Source: Cyanobacteria bacterium T3Sed10_376R1m (lineage in GTDB: Bacteria; Cyanobacteriota; Cyanobacteriia; Cyanobacteriales; Cyanobacteriaceae). Taken from it: a stretch of DNA of 5,449 bases. Every line of letters starts with the position of its first letter. Position 1 is the first letter of the stretch. The translations under genes were made by a program, and so were the position numbers. This document shows, one piece after another, positions 1-5,449 of this stretch. The DNA lies in assembly GCA_003566215.1 (NCBI GenBank), contig PXEJ01000420.1:1-5449 (forward strand), read 5' to 3'. The notes below the pieces were generated by a model. That model searched no databases. It was not told the DNA's origin and saw nothing but the letters and a program-made list of their open reading frames with translations.

Positions 1-1
1 C

Positions 2-817
2 GAAAAGTTAGCCAATCATTTGGTAGAAAATGGTAGTGATGGTATAGTCGTTTGTGGTACTACCGCCGAATCTCCTGCCCTTGAAGATCATGAAAAATAT
101 GAGTTACTCCAAGTTATTAAAACCAGCGTGGGAGGCCGTGCTAAGATTGTTATGGGTACTGGTTCTAATTCCACAGCAAGTGCGATCGCATCTACCCGTA
201 AAGCAGAAAAAATAGGCATCGATGGCTCTTTACAAGTTGTGCCTTATTACAATAAACCACCCCAAAAAGGTCTATATTTACACTTTAGTGCGATCGCATC
301 AGCTTGTCCCGATATACCCATGATGTTGTATAATGTACCGGGTAGGACAGGGAAAAATATAGAGCCAGAAACCGTCACCCAATTAGCCAAAGAATTTGAT
401 AACATAGTAGCAATCAAAGAAGCTAGTGGAGATCTAGAGCAAACTGCCCAAATTAAAACTCTTACCTCCGATAATATTTTGATATACTCAGGGGAAGACT
501 TCTTAACTCTACCAATGATGACAGTGGGAGGAGTTGGGGTTGTTAGCGTAGCTAGTCATCTAGTGGGAACAGAAATACAGTCAATGATACAAGCCTACGA
601 ATCAGGAAAAAACCAACTTGCTCAAACAATTCAACAAAAACTATACCCCTTGTTCAAAGTTTTATTTTGCGACACCAACCCGATTCCTCTAAAAGCAGCT
701 TTACAATTACAAGGATGGGATGTAGGTAATGTTCGACTACCGTTATCAAAAATTTGTGATAGTGATCTATTAGCCGTTAAAAATGTCTTGGAAACACAAG
801 GTTTACTATCACCGTAA
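2..817 (+). CDS. dapA: 4-hydroxy-tetrahydrodipicolinate synthase, 5' end missing
   Basis: Condenses pyruvate with L-aspartate semialdehyde, the first committed step to diaminopimelate (cell wall) and lysine; a cytoplasmic class I (Schiff-base) aldolase with a TIM barrel. The frame is open to the left edge, so 271 C-terminal codons are present and, for a family of about 290-300 residues, roughly 25 are missing. The TTG at position 20 is an internal Leu codon, not the start. Visible family motifs, with E. coli numbering from a gapless alignment by eye: GTTAES (T44, T45), PYYNKPP (Y107), LYNVPGRTG (Y133, R138; Tyr codon 329-331), and IVAIKEASGD with the Schiff-base lysine K161 at bases 416-418. 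GTTAES has Ala where most members have Gly. Two HIP1 sites lie inside, both encoding Ala-Ile-Ala. Lysine-feedback positions H53, H56 and E84 read Asp, Lys and Ser, which suggests weak lysine inhibition (inference). The gene is followed by rnj after 322 nt; I see no convincing terminator after its TAA. Confidence 0.95.
   Translation, partial: EKLANHLVENGSDGIVVCGTTAESPALEDHEKYELLQVIKTSVGGRAKIVMGTGSNSTASAIASTRKAEKIGIDGSLQVVPYYNKPPQKGLYLHFSAIASACPDIPMMLYNVPGRTGKNIEPETVTQLAKEFDNIVAIKEASGDLEQTAQIKTLTSDNILIYSGEDFLTLPMMTVGGVGVVSVASHLVGTEIQSMIQAYESGKNQLAQTIQQKLYPLFKVLFCDTNPIPLKAALQLQGWDVGNVRLPLSKICDSDLLAVKNVLETQGLLSP
182..189. repeat. HIP1 octamer GCGATCGC
   Basis: Highly iterated palindrome of cyanobacterial genomes, here inside dapA as codons GCG ATC GCA (Ala-Ile-Ala). 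It sits in a 14-nt string, AGTGCGATCGCATC (179-192), repeated exactly at 287-300 in the same reading frame. Confidence 0.95.
290..297. repeat. HIP1 octamer GCGATCGC
   Basis: Second HIP1 copy in dapA, 108 nt (36 codons) after the first and in the same 14-nt context, again encoding Ser-Ala-Ile-Ala-Ser. Confidence 0.95.
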
Positions 818-834
818 TTAATAATTTTGCTCGA

Positions 835-840
835 TATAAT
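835..840 (+). promoter_or_regulatory. Candidate -10 box for rnj
   Basis: Exact TATAAT lies 18 nt after the dapA stop codon. No recognisable -35 box is found 16-18 nt upstream and there is no extended -10 TGn, so support is the hexamer alone in AT-rich DNA, where chance matches are easy. A start site would fall near 847. Confidence 0.35.
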
Positions 841-862
841 AGCATTTAAAAAGTATTTTTCT

Positions 863-910
863 ATGAAGAAAAAAAACCGTTGCACAGTAAACACAAAAGG
901 AGGTTTGTAA
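863..910 (+). CDS. Possible leader micro-ORF (15 codons), speculative
   Basis: ATG at 863 to TAA at 908-910 encodes MKKKNRCTVNTKGGL. It starts about 16 nt after the start site predicted from the TATAAT at 835-840. It has no strong ribosome binding site of its own; the perfect AAGGAGG lies inside its last codons. I recognise no family. A 15-codon frame in AT-rich DNA is easily fortuitous, so only conservation in related genomes or ribosome profiling would make it credible. Confidence 0.12.
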   Translation: MKKKNRCTVNTKGGL

Positions 911-1018
911 ATATAAATAATTAAAATCATACAATATTTTCTAAGCTAAACTGAAATAATATCTTTTATTTTTCTTTTAGGATAAATGTATTTAATAAAA
1001 AAAAACATTGAAAAAAAC

Positions 1019-1038
1019 CTAGAAAAAGAATTTTTTAG
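1019..1038 (+). other. AU-rich hairpin in the rnj leader
   Basis: 1019-1026 pairs with 1031-1038 (8 bp including one G-U), leaving the tetraloop AGAA. It is weak in energy because it is nearly all A-U, and lies about 100 nt before the rnj start. It could be a leader element or chance in an A/T-run region. Confidence 0.25.
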
Positions 1039-1139
1039 TACCGTTAGGAAAATATAGCTAGTTTTTAGAAAACAAAAAACAGTAGTTTAATAAATTAACA
1101 ACTTAATTAGTAGAGAATAAAGAAACAATAGCAATTTTT

Positions 1140-3056
1140 ATGGAAAAAGTTTACAAGATACAAGGCAGAAAAAGAAAAACGAATAATACACCAGTAATTA
1201 ATAATACTTTGAAAGAAACAAACTCCAACAAACCAAAACCAATCATAGAAAGAAAAAATAATAACAGTAGTGAGCCTAAGCTGAAAGTAATTCCCCTTGG
1301 TGGTTTACACGAGATTGGTAAAAACACTTGTATTTACGAATATGAAGATGAAATCATCTTAGTAGATGCAGGAATCGGCTTTCCCACAGATGGAATGCAC
1401 GGCATTAATGTGGTTTTACCAGACATGACCTATTTAAGGGAAAATAGCCACAAAATTAAAGCCTTTATCGCTACCCATGGACACGAAGATCATATCGGTG
1501 GTATCCCTTACCATTTAAGACAAATTGATACCCCCATAATTTATGGGCCTCGTTTAGCTATGTCTTTGTTGAAAGATAAACTAGAAGAAGCTGGATTGCT
1601 CGATCGCACTATCATAAAGAGTGTAACCCCCAGAGAAGTAGTTAAAATCGGCAAACACTTTAAAGTAGAATTTATCCGCAATACCCACTCCATCGCCGAT
1701 AGTTTTACCCTCGCTATTCATACCCCCGTGGGGGTTGCTATCCACACAGGAGACTATAAAGTTGACCATACTCCCGTTGATGGTGAATATTTTGACTTTT
1801 TCCGTTTAGCCCAACTGGGAGAAGAAGGAGTATTGTGTATATTTGGAGATTCTACCAACTCAGAAGTACCCGGGTTTACCCCCTCGGAAAGATCAGTTTA
1901 TCCTAACCTTGAAAAGATTTTTCTCCAAAATCATGGGCGTTTAATGCTGACCACCTTTGCAACTTCCGTACATCGGGTTAATATGGTTTTAGAGTTAGCC
2001 CAAAAATATAACCGTAAAGTTGCGATCGTGGGACGCTCCATGTTGAACGTCATTGCCCATGCTCGGAACCTTGGCTATATTCGCTGTCCCGAAGACTTAT
2101 TTGTTCCCCTAAAAGCCCTATATAGCCTTCCCGATGAGCAAGTTTTAATCCTTTGTACAGGATCTCAAGGGGAAAAATTCGCCGCCATGACGAGGATTTC
2201 TAGGGGGGAACATCGTCAGGTAAAAATCCGTAAAGGAGACACCATCATCTTCTCCGCTAATCCTATCCCAGGTAACACCATCCCCGTAGTTAACACCATT
2301 GACCGTTTAATGATGCAAGGTGCAAACGTACTATATGGCAAAAATTTAGGAATTCATGTTTCAGGGCATGGTTGCCAAGAAGATCAAAAATTGATGTTAG
2401 CTTTAACTAAACCCAAATTTGTTGTCCCTGTCCATGGGGAATATAGAATGTTAGTTAAACACGCTGAAACTGCCCGTAGTGTGGGAATTCCAGCCGAAAA
2501 TATCGTGGTTATCAACAATGGTGATACTGTGGAGTTGACCCCTGATTCTATCCGTAAAGGAGAAAAAGTTCCCTCTGGAATTGAATTAGTTGATAATTCT
2601 GGCATTGTTCATAGTACTCATGTTATGGAGGAAAGAACTCAAATAGCTGAAGATGGAGTTTTAACTGTAGTTGCGGCTGTTAACTATCAAGGAAGATTGC
2701 TCGATGAACCACAAATTAATTTGCGTGGAGTGGTTAGTAAAATCGAAATTTCTATGTTGAAACGGTTGATTTCCCGTAATGTGGATAAAACAATTGGCGA
2801 TCGCATCAAGAGTGCCTTGCTACTGAATGACAATCAAGATATAAACTGGTCAAGTATTCGCCTAGATGTAGAAGCAAGTTTGGATCGCTTAATTCAAAGG
2901 GAATTAAGAAGCAATCCCCTAGTTATCTTTATGCTACAAGTACAACCAGATCCCAATGATTTCAACGATAACGGCACTAATGACGACAAAGAGCAAGAAA
3001 AAGATAGCGATGGTAAATTTACCCGCCGTCGTCGCTCTATCGTAACCACCCATTAA
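1140..3056 (+). CDS. rnj: Ribonuclease J (metallo-beta-lactamase/beta-CASP family)
   Basis: Cytoplasmic RNase with 5'-3' exonuclease and endonuclease activity in mRNA decay and RNA maturation; cyanobacteria typically have it alongside RNase E. The 638 residues run as follows. A basic, Asn/Lys-rich, probably disordered N-terminal extension spans about 1-46. The metallo-beta-lactamase core begins at LKVIPLGGLHEIGKN, with metal ligands H113, H115, D117 and H118 in HGHEDHIGG, H183 (NTHSIADS) and D205 (HTGDYK). The beta-CASP part carries FGDSTNS (about 236-241), HVSGHG (406-411) and VPVHGEYR with H432. A C-terminal domain spans about 490-600. An acidic tail (about 604-624) ends in KFTRRRR. B. subtilis RNase J1 is about 555 residues; the extra length is in the two tails. 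ATG 1140 is the only start that includes the whole core: the frame is closed at 1104-1106 and the next in-frame ATG (Met86) would remove the N-terminal strand. Only a weak GAGAATAAAG purine stretch precedes it. One HIP1 site lies inside. Confidence 0.97.
   Translation: MEKVYKIQGRKRKTNNTPVINNTLKETNSNKPKPIIERKNNNSSEPKLKVIPLGGLHEIGKNTCIYEYEDEIILVDAGIGFPTDGMHGINVVLPDMTYLRENSHKIKAFIATHGHEDHIGGIPYHLRQIDTPIIYGPRLAMSLLKDKLEEAGLLDRTIIKSVTPREVVKIGKHFKVEFIRNTHSIADSFTLAIHTPVGVAIHTGDYKVDHTPVDGEYFDFFRLAQLGEEGVLCIFGDSTNSEVPGFTPSERSVYPNLEKIFLQNHGRLMLTTFATSVHRVNMVLELAQKYNRKVAIVGRSMLNVIAHARNLGYIRCPEDLFVPLKALYSLPDEQVLILCTGSQGEKFAAMTRISRGEHRQVKIRKGDTIIFSANPIPGNTIPVVNTIDRLMMQGANVLYGKNLGIHVSGHGCQEDQKLMLALTKPKFVVPVHGEYRMLVKHAETARSVGIPAENIVVINNGDTVELTPDSIRKGEKVPSGIELVDNSGIVHSTHVMEERTQIAEDGVLTVVAAVNYQGRLLDEPQINLRGVVSKIEISMLKRLISRNVDKTIGDRIKSALLLNDNQDINWSSIRLDVEASLDRLIQRELRSNPLVIFMLQVQPDPNDFNDNGTNDDKEQEKDSDGKFTRRRRSIVTTH
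2797..2804. repeat. HIP1 octamer GCGATCGC
   Basis: HIP1 copy inside rnj, in a different frame from those in dapA: it is read as part of Gly-Asp-Arg-Ile. Near-misses GCGATCGT (about 2023) and GCGATCGG (about 3327) also occur in the window. Confidence 0.95.
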
Positions 3057-3075
3057 GAAAAAACTGAAAGATTGT

Positions 3076-3111
3076 AAAACAGGTACAGGTTATATTGCTT
3101 GTGCCTGTTTT
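3076..3111 (+). terminator. Intrinsic terminator of rnj
   Basis: The arm 3076-3089 pairs with 3098-3111 over 14 bp (two G-U wobbles) around an 8-nt loop. The 3' arm ends in TTTT, with the matching AAAA on the 5' side, so it could also work weakly on the other strand. It begins 20 nt after the rnj TAA and separates rnj from sat. Confidence 0.8.
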
Positions 3112-3135
3112 CTCCATTCTCAAAATGCTCATTGC

Positions 3136-3167
3136 TTGATACGATAAAACGTGACTAATTTTATAAA
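3136..3167 (+). promoter_or_regulatory. Weak candidate promoter for sat
   Basis: TTGATA (3136-3141) and TATAAA (3162-3167) are separated by 20 nt, longer than the usual 16-18, so this is weak. Position +1, seven nt after the -10 box, would be 3174, the first base of the sat ATG, which would give a leaderless mRNA. The terminator upstream argues that some promoter must lie between 3112 and 3173. Confidence 0.25.
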
Positions 3168-3173
3168 AATTAT

Positions 3174-4340
3174 ATGAGTAAAAATCTAGAAACTATCCCG
3201 GCTCATGGTGGACAATTGATCAACCGATTGGCAACCCCCGCCGAAAGAGATGAATTTATGGCACAGGCAGACAAACTGCCCAGAATACAATTAGATGAAA
3301 GAGCCACCTCTGATCTTGTTATGATTGCGATCGGTGGTTTTAGCCCTTTACAGGGATTTATGGCCCAAGATGACTACGAAAACGTAGTTGATAATATGCG
3401 CCTTGTCAATGGTTTACCTTGGTCAGTACCCGTTACCCTTTCCGTTAGCGAAGAAGAAGCAGAACCTCTCAAAGAAGGAAGCTGGATTCGTTTAGATGAT
3501 TCTAACGGTAGATTTGTTGGCGTATTAGAACTTACCCAAAAATATCGCTACAACAAAACCCATGAAGCCGTAAAAGTTTATGGTACAGACGAGGACAAAC
3601 ACCCCGGGGTAAAAGTAGTTTATGAACAGGGTGCAATCAACTTAGCTGGCCCTGTGTGGTTATTACAAAGAGATCCTCATCCTCTATTTCCTGATTATCA
3701 AATTGACCCTGCCCAATCCCGTAAAATGTTTATCGAAAGAGGCTGGAAAACCGTTGTGGGCTTCCAAACCCGTAATCCCATTCACCGCGCCCATGAATAT
3801 ATCCAAAAATGTGCCTTAGAAACCGTTGATGGTTTATTTTTACATCCCCTCGTCGGTGCGACTAAAAGCGATGATATTCCCGCAGATGTCAGGATGCGTT
3901 GTTATGAAATTATGATGGATAAATATTTCCCTCAAAACAGAGTTATTCTCGCCATCAATCCCTCAGCCATGCGTTATGCAGGTCCCAGGGAAGCAATTTT
4001 TCACGCTCTAATCCGTAAAAATTATGGTTGTACCCATTTTATTGTTGGACGTGACCATGCAGGAGTAGGTGACTACTATGGTACTTATGATGCCCAGTTA
4101 ATTTTTGATGAGTTTGAACCCGCAGAATTAGGTATTACTCCCATGAAGTTTGAACACGCTTTCTATTGTAAGCGCACTGAACAAATGGCAACTTCTAAAA
4201 CTAGCCCTTCTACCCCAGAAGAAAGAGTACATTTATCGGGTACAAAGGTAAGGGAAATGTTGCGACGGGGGGAATTACCTCCTGCACAATTTTCTCGTGC
4301 CGAAGTAGCGGCAGAGTTAGCTAAGGCAATGCACCGTTAA
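3174..4340 (+). CDS. sat: Sulfate adenylyltransferase (ATP sulfurylase)
   Basis: Makes adenosine 5'-phosphosulfate (APS) and pyrophosphate from ATP and sulfate, the entry step of sulfate assimilation in the cytoplasm. The 388 residues are full length for the single-chain Sat type, which is unrelated to the CysD/CysN type. An N-terminal PUA-like domain spans about 1-165. The catalytic domain carries [11 protein letters not shown] (198-208), which binds ATP phosphates and sulfate, GRDHAGVG (292-299), and [17 protein letters not shown] (354-370) near the C-terminus. No APS kinase domain is fused, so PAPS would need a separate CysC. ATG 3174 is chosen because the frame is closed by TAA at 3156-3158 and the N-terminus fits the family (APHGG-like start). 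There is no Shine-Dalgarno sequence. It lies between an intrinsic terminator and a hairpin, so it is probably monocistronic. The next gene, sqdB, uses the sulfite made downstream of APS. Confidence 0.97.
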   Translation: MSKNLETIPAHGGQLINRLATPAERDEFMAQADKLPRIQLDERATSDLVMIAIGGFSPLQGFMAQDDYENVVDNMRLVNGLPWSVPVTLSVSEEEAEPLKEGSWIRLDDSNGRFVGVLELTQKYRYNKTHEAVKVYGTDEDKHPGVKVVYEQGAINLAGPVWLLQRDPHPLFPDYQIDPAQSRKMFIERGWKTVVGFQTRNPIHRAHEYIQKCALETVDGLFLHPLVGATKSDDIPADVRMRCYEIMMDKYFPQNRVILAINPSAMRYAGPREAIFHALIRKNYGCTHFIVGRDHAGVGDYYGTYDAQLIFDEFEPAELGITPMKFEHAFYCKRTEQMATSKTSPSTPEERVHLSGTKVREMLRRGELPPAQFSRAEVAAELAKAMHR

Positions 4341-4355
4341 TTAGCTCTATTGATC

Positions 4356-4381
4356 TTCTCTCCTGATTTTGGGGGAGAGGA
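4356..4381 (+). terminator. Probable terminator hairpin after sat
   Basis: TTCTCTCC (4356-4363) pairs with GGAGAGGA (4374-4381) over 8 bp with one G-U, around a 10-nt loop, 15 nt after the sat stop codon. The following TTATT is a poor U-tract, so termination may be leaky. Confidence 0.5.
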
Positions 4382-4404
4382 TTATTGACACTTATGCCCT
4401 AAAT

Positions 4405-4412
4405 GCGATCGC
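4405..4412. repeat. HIP1 octamer GCGATCGC
   Basis: The only non-coding HIP1 copy in the window, in the sat-sqdB gap, extended to the 12-nt palindrome ATGCGATCGCAT (4403-4414). Confidence 0.95.
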
Positions 4413-4474
4413 ATCTCCATTAATTCAAAAAATAAAAACTTGATGTATTGAAGATTACATACAGTGGAGAATTT

Positions 4475-4480
4475 AGGAGG
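4475..4480 (+). other. Orphan Shine-Dalgarno-like AGGAGG in sat-sqdB gap
   Basis: AGGAGGTTT here matches the string at 901-ish in the rnj leader (AGGAGGTTT, 898-906). It lies 113 nt before the sqdB ATG, too far to serve it. The only nearby start is TTG 4484, 3 nt away, opening 13 codons to TAA 4523-4525. Its role is unknown. Confidence 0.3.
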
Positions 4481-4537
4481 TTTTTGCCAAGAAATAAGAT
4501 TTTAAGCAAAAAAAGATTAATTTAATGATCTTTTGAG

Positions 4538-4546
4538 TACCAATAA

Positions 4547-4552
<6 letters not shown>
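4538..4552. promoter_or_regulatory. Perfect inverted repeat, candidate operator of sqdB
   Basis: TACCAAT-A-ATTGGTA is a perfect 7+7 bp dyad with a single central base, 40 nt before the sqdB start and overlapping the candidate -35 box. It is not an NtcA site (GTA-N8-TAC) and does not fit the LysR T-N11-A pattern. The regulator is unknown. Confidence 0.4.

Positions 4553-5449
<897 letters not shown>

Larger units (their letters stand above)
818..1139 (+). other. AT-rich dapA-rnj intergenic region, probable rnj promoter and 5' leader
   Basis: This 322-nt gap holds no conventional gene. It is dominated by A and T runs, for example around 1000-1036. Visible elements are: a consensus TATAAT at 835-840; a possible 15-codon micro-ORF at 863-910 (MKKKNRCTVNTKGGL) ending just after a perfect Shine-Dalgarno sequence, AAGGAGG, at 897-903 that has no usable start codon downstream; and an AU-rich hairpin at 1019-1038 (8 bp with one G-U, loop AGAA). 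If transcription starts near 847, rnj has a leader of about 290 nt. Long AU-rich leaders are known sites of autoregulation for RNase E genes; applying that idea to this RNase J gene is inference. No strong terminator for dapA is present, so read-through from dapA into rnj is also possible. Confidence 0.5.

Noticed and set aside
20..22. TTG as the dapA start
   Set aside because: The frame is open to base 2 and family alignment shows about 25 more residues belong upstream of the window, so this is an internal Leu.
827..846. Hairpin TGCT-AGCA as a dapA terminator
   Set aside because: Only 4 bp pair before mismatches and no T-run follows directly; it overlaps the TATAAT box.
851..860. A and T runs flanking GTA (about 848-860) as a terminator stem
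   Set aside because: An A-T-only stem with a 3-nt loop has no GC base and would not terminate transcription efficiently.
631..930. 99-codon open frame on the - strand over the dapA end and the gap
   Set aside because: It mostly mirrors the 3' part of dapA and an AT-rich gap, has a low-complexity Ile/Phe-rich N-terminus and matches no family I know.
1581..1769. 62-codon open frame on the - strand inside rnj
   Set aside because: It lies wholly within a strongly supported catalytic region of rnj and resembles no known protein.
2384..2605. 73-codon open frame on the - strand inside rnj
   Set aside because: It is a shadow of the conserved HGEYR region of rnj and has no independent support.
4385..4390. 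Exact TTGACA -35 box after sat
   Set aside because: No -10-like hexamer lies 15-19 nt downstream, where the HIP1 site sits.
4443..4465. TGTAT...ATACA inverted repeat in the sat-sqdB gap
   Set aside because: A 5-bp AT-rich stem with a 10-nt loop is expected by chance in such sequence.
4484..4525. 13-codon TTG-initiated frame after AGGAGG
   Set aside because: The spacing of 3 nt is too short, the start is TTG, and the Lys-rich product is what AT-rich DNA gives by chance. The AGGAGG itself is kept as a finding.

Overview
The window is a stretch of low-GC cyanobacterial chromosome with four housekeeping genes, all on the + strand. It carries no mobile element, CRISPR array, tRNA or rRNA that I can see. 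The cyanobacterial assignment rests on five copies of the HIP1 octamer GCGATCGC in 5.4 kb, on a sulfolipid synthase (SqdB) nearly matching the plant and cyanobacterial type, on an RNase J with N- and C-terminal extensions, and on start codons that mostly lack Shine-Dalgarno sequences. The very AT-rich intergenic DNA and AT-leaning codons suggest a low-GC unicellular lineage such as Cyanobacterium or Geminocystis; the genus is inference.

Layout: (1) 2-817 is the 3' part of dapA, 4-hydroxy-tetrahydrodipicolinate synthase, cut by the left edge. (2) 818-1139 is a 322-nt, extremely AT-rich gap with a consensus -10 box, a possible 15-codon micro-ORF, an orphan perfect Shine-Dalgarno sequence and an AU-rich hairpin; it probably holds the promoter and long 5' leader of the next gene. 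(3) 1140-3056 is rnj, ribonuclease J, followed by a good intrinsic terminator at 3076-3111. (4) 3174-4340 is sat, ATP sulfurylase, followed by a weaker hairpin at 4356-4381. (5) 4341-4592 is a 252-nt gap with a HIP1 site, a second orphan AGGAGG and a perfect 7+7 inverted repeat overlapping a candidate sqdB promoter. (6) 4593 to the right edge is the 5' part of sqdB, UDP-sulfoquinovose synthase.

Functionally there are two pairs. dapA-rnj is an old gene neighbourhood, also known from Bacillus subtilis (dapA-rnjB) and Mycobacterium tuberculosis (dapA-rnj), and joins lysine/diaminopimelate synthesis to RNA decay with no obvious biochemical logic. sat-sqdB is a sulfur pair: Sat activates sulfate to APS, which is reduced to sulfite, and SqdB joins sulfite to UDP-glucose for the photosynthetic-membrane lipid SQDG. 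The hairpins and gaps suggest that rnj, sat and sqdB are separate transcription units.

I did not find a clear new biological system. The observations most worth a second look are the sqdB operator-like palindrome, the structured rnj leader, the pair of orphan Shine-Dalgarno sequences in non-coding DNA, and the loss of lysine-feedback residues in DapA.
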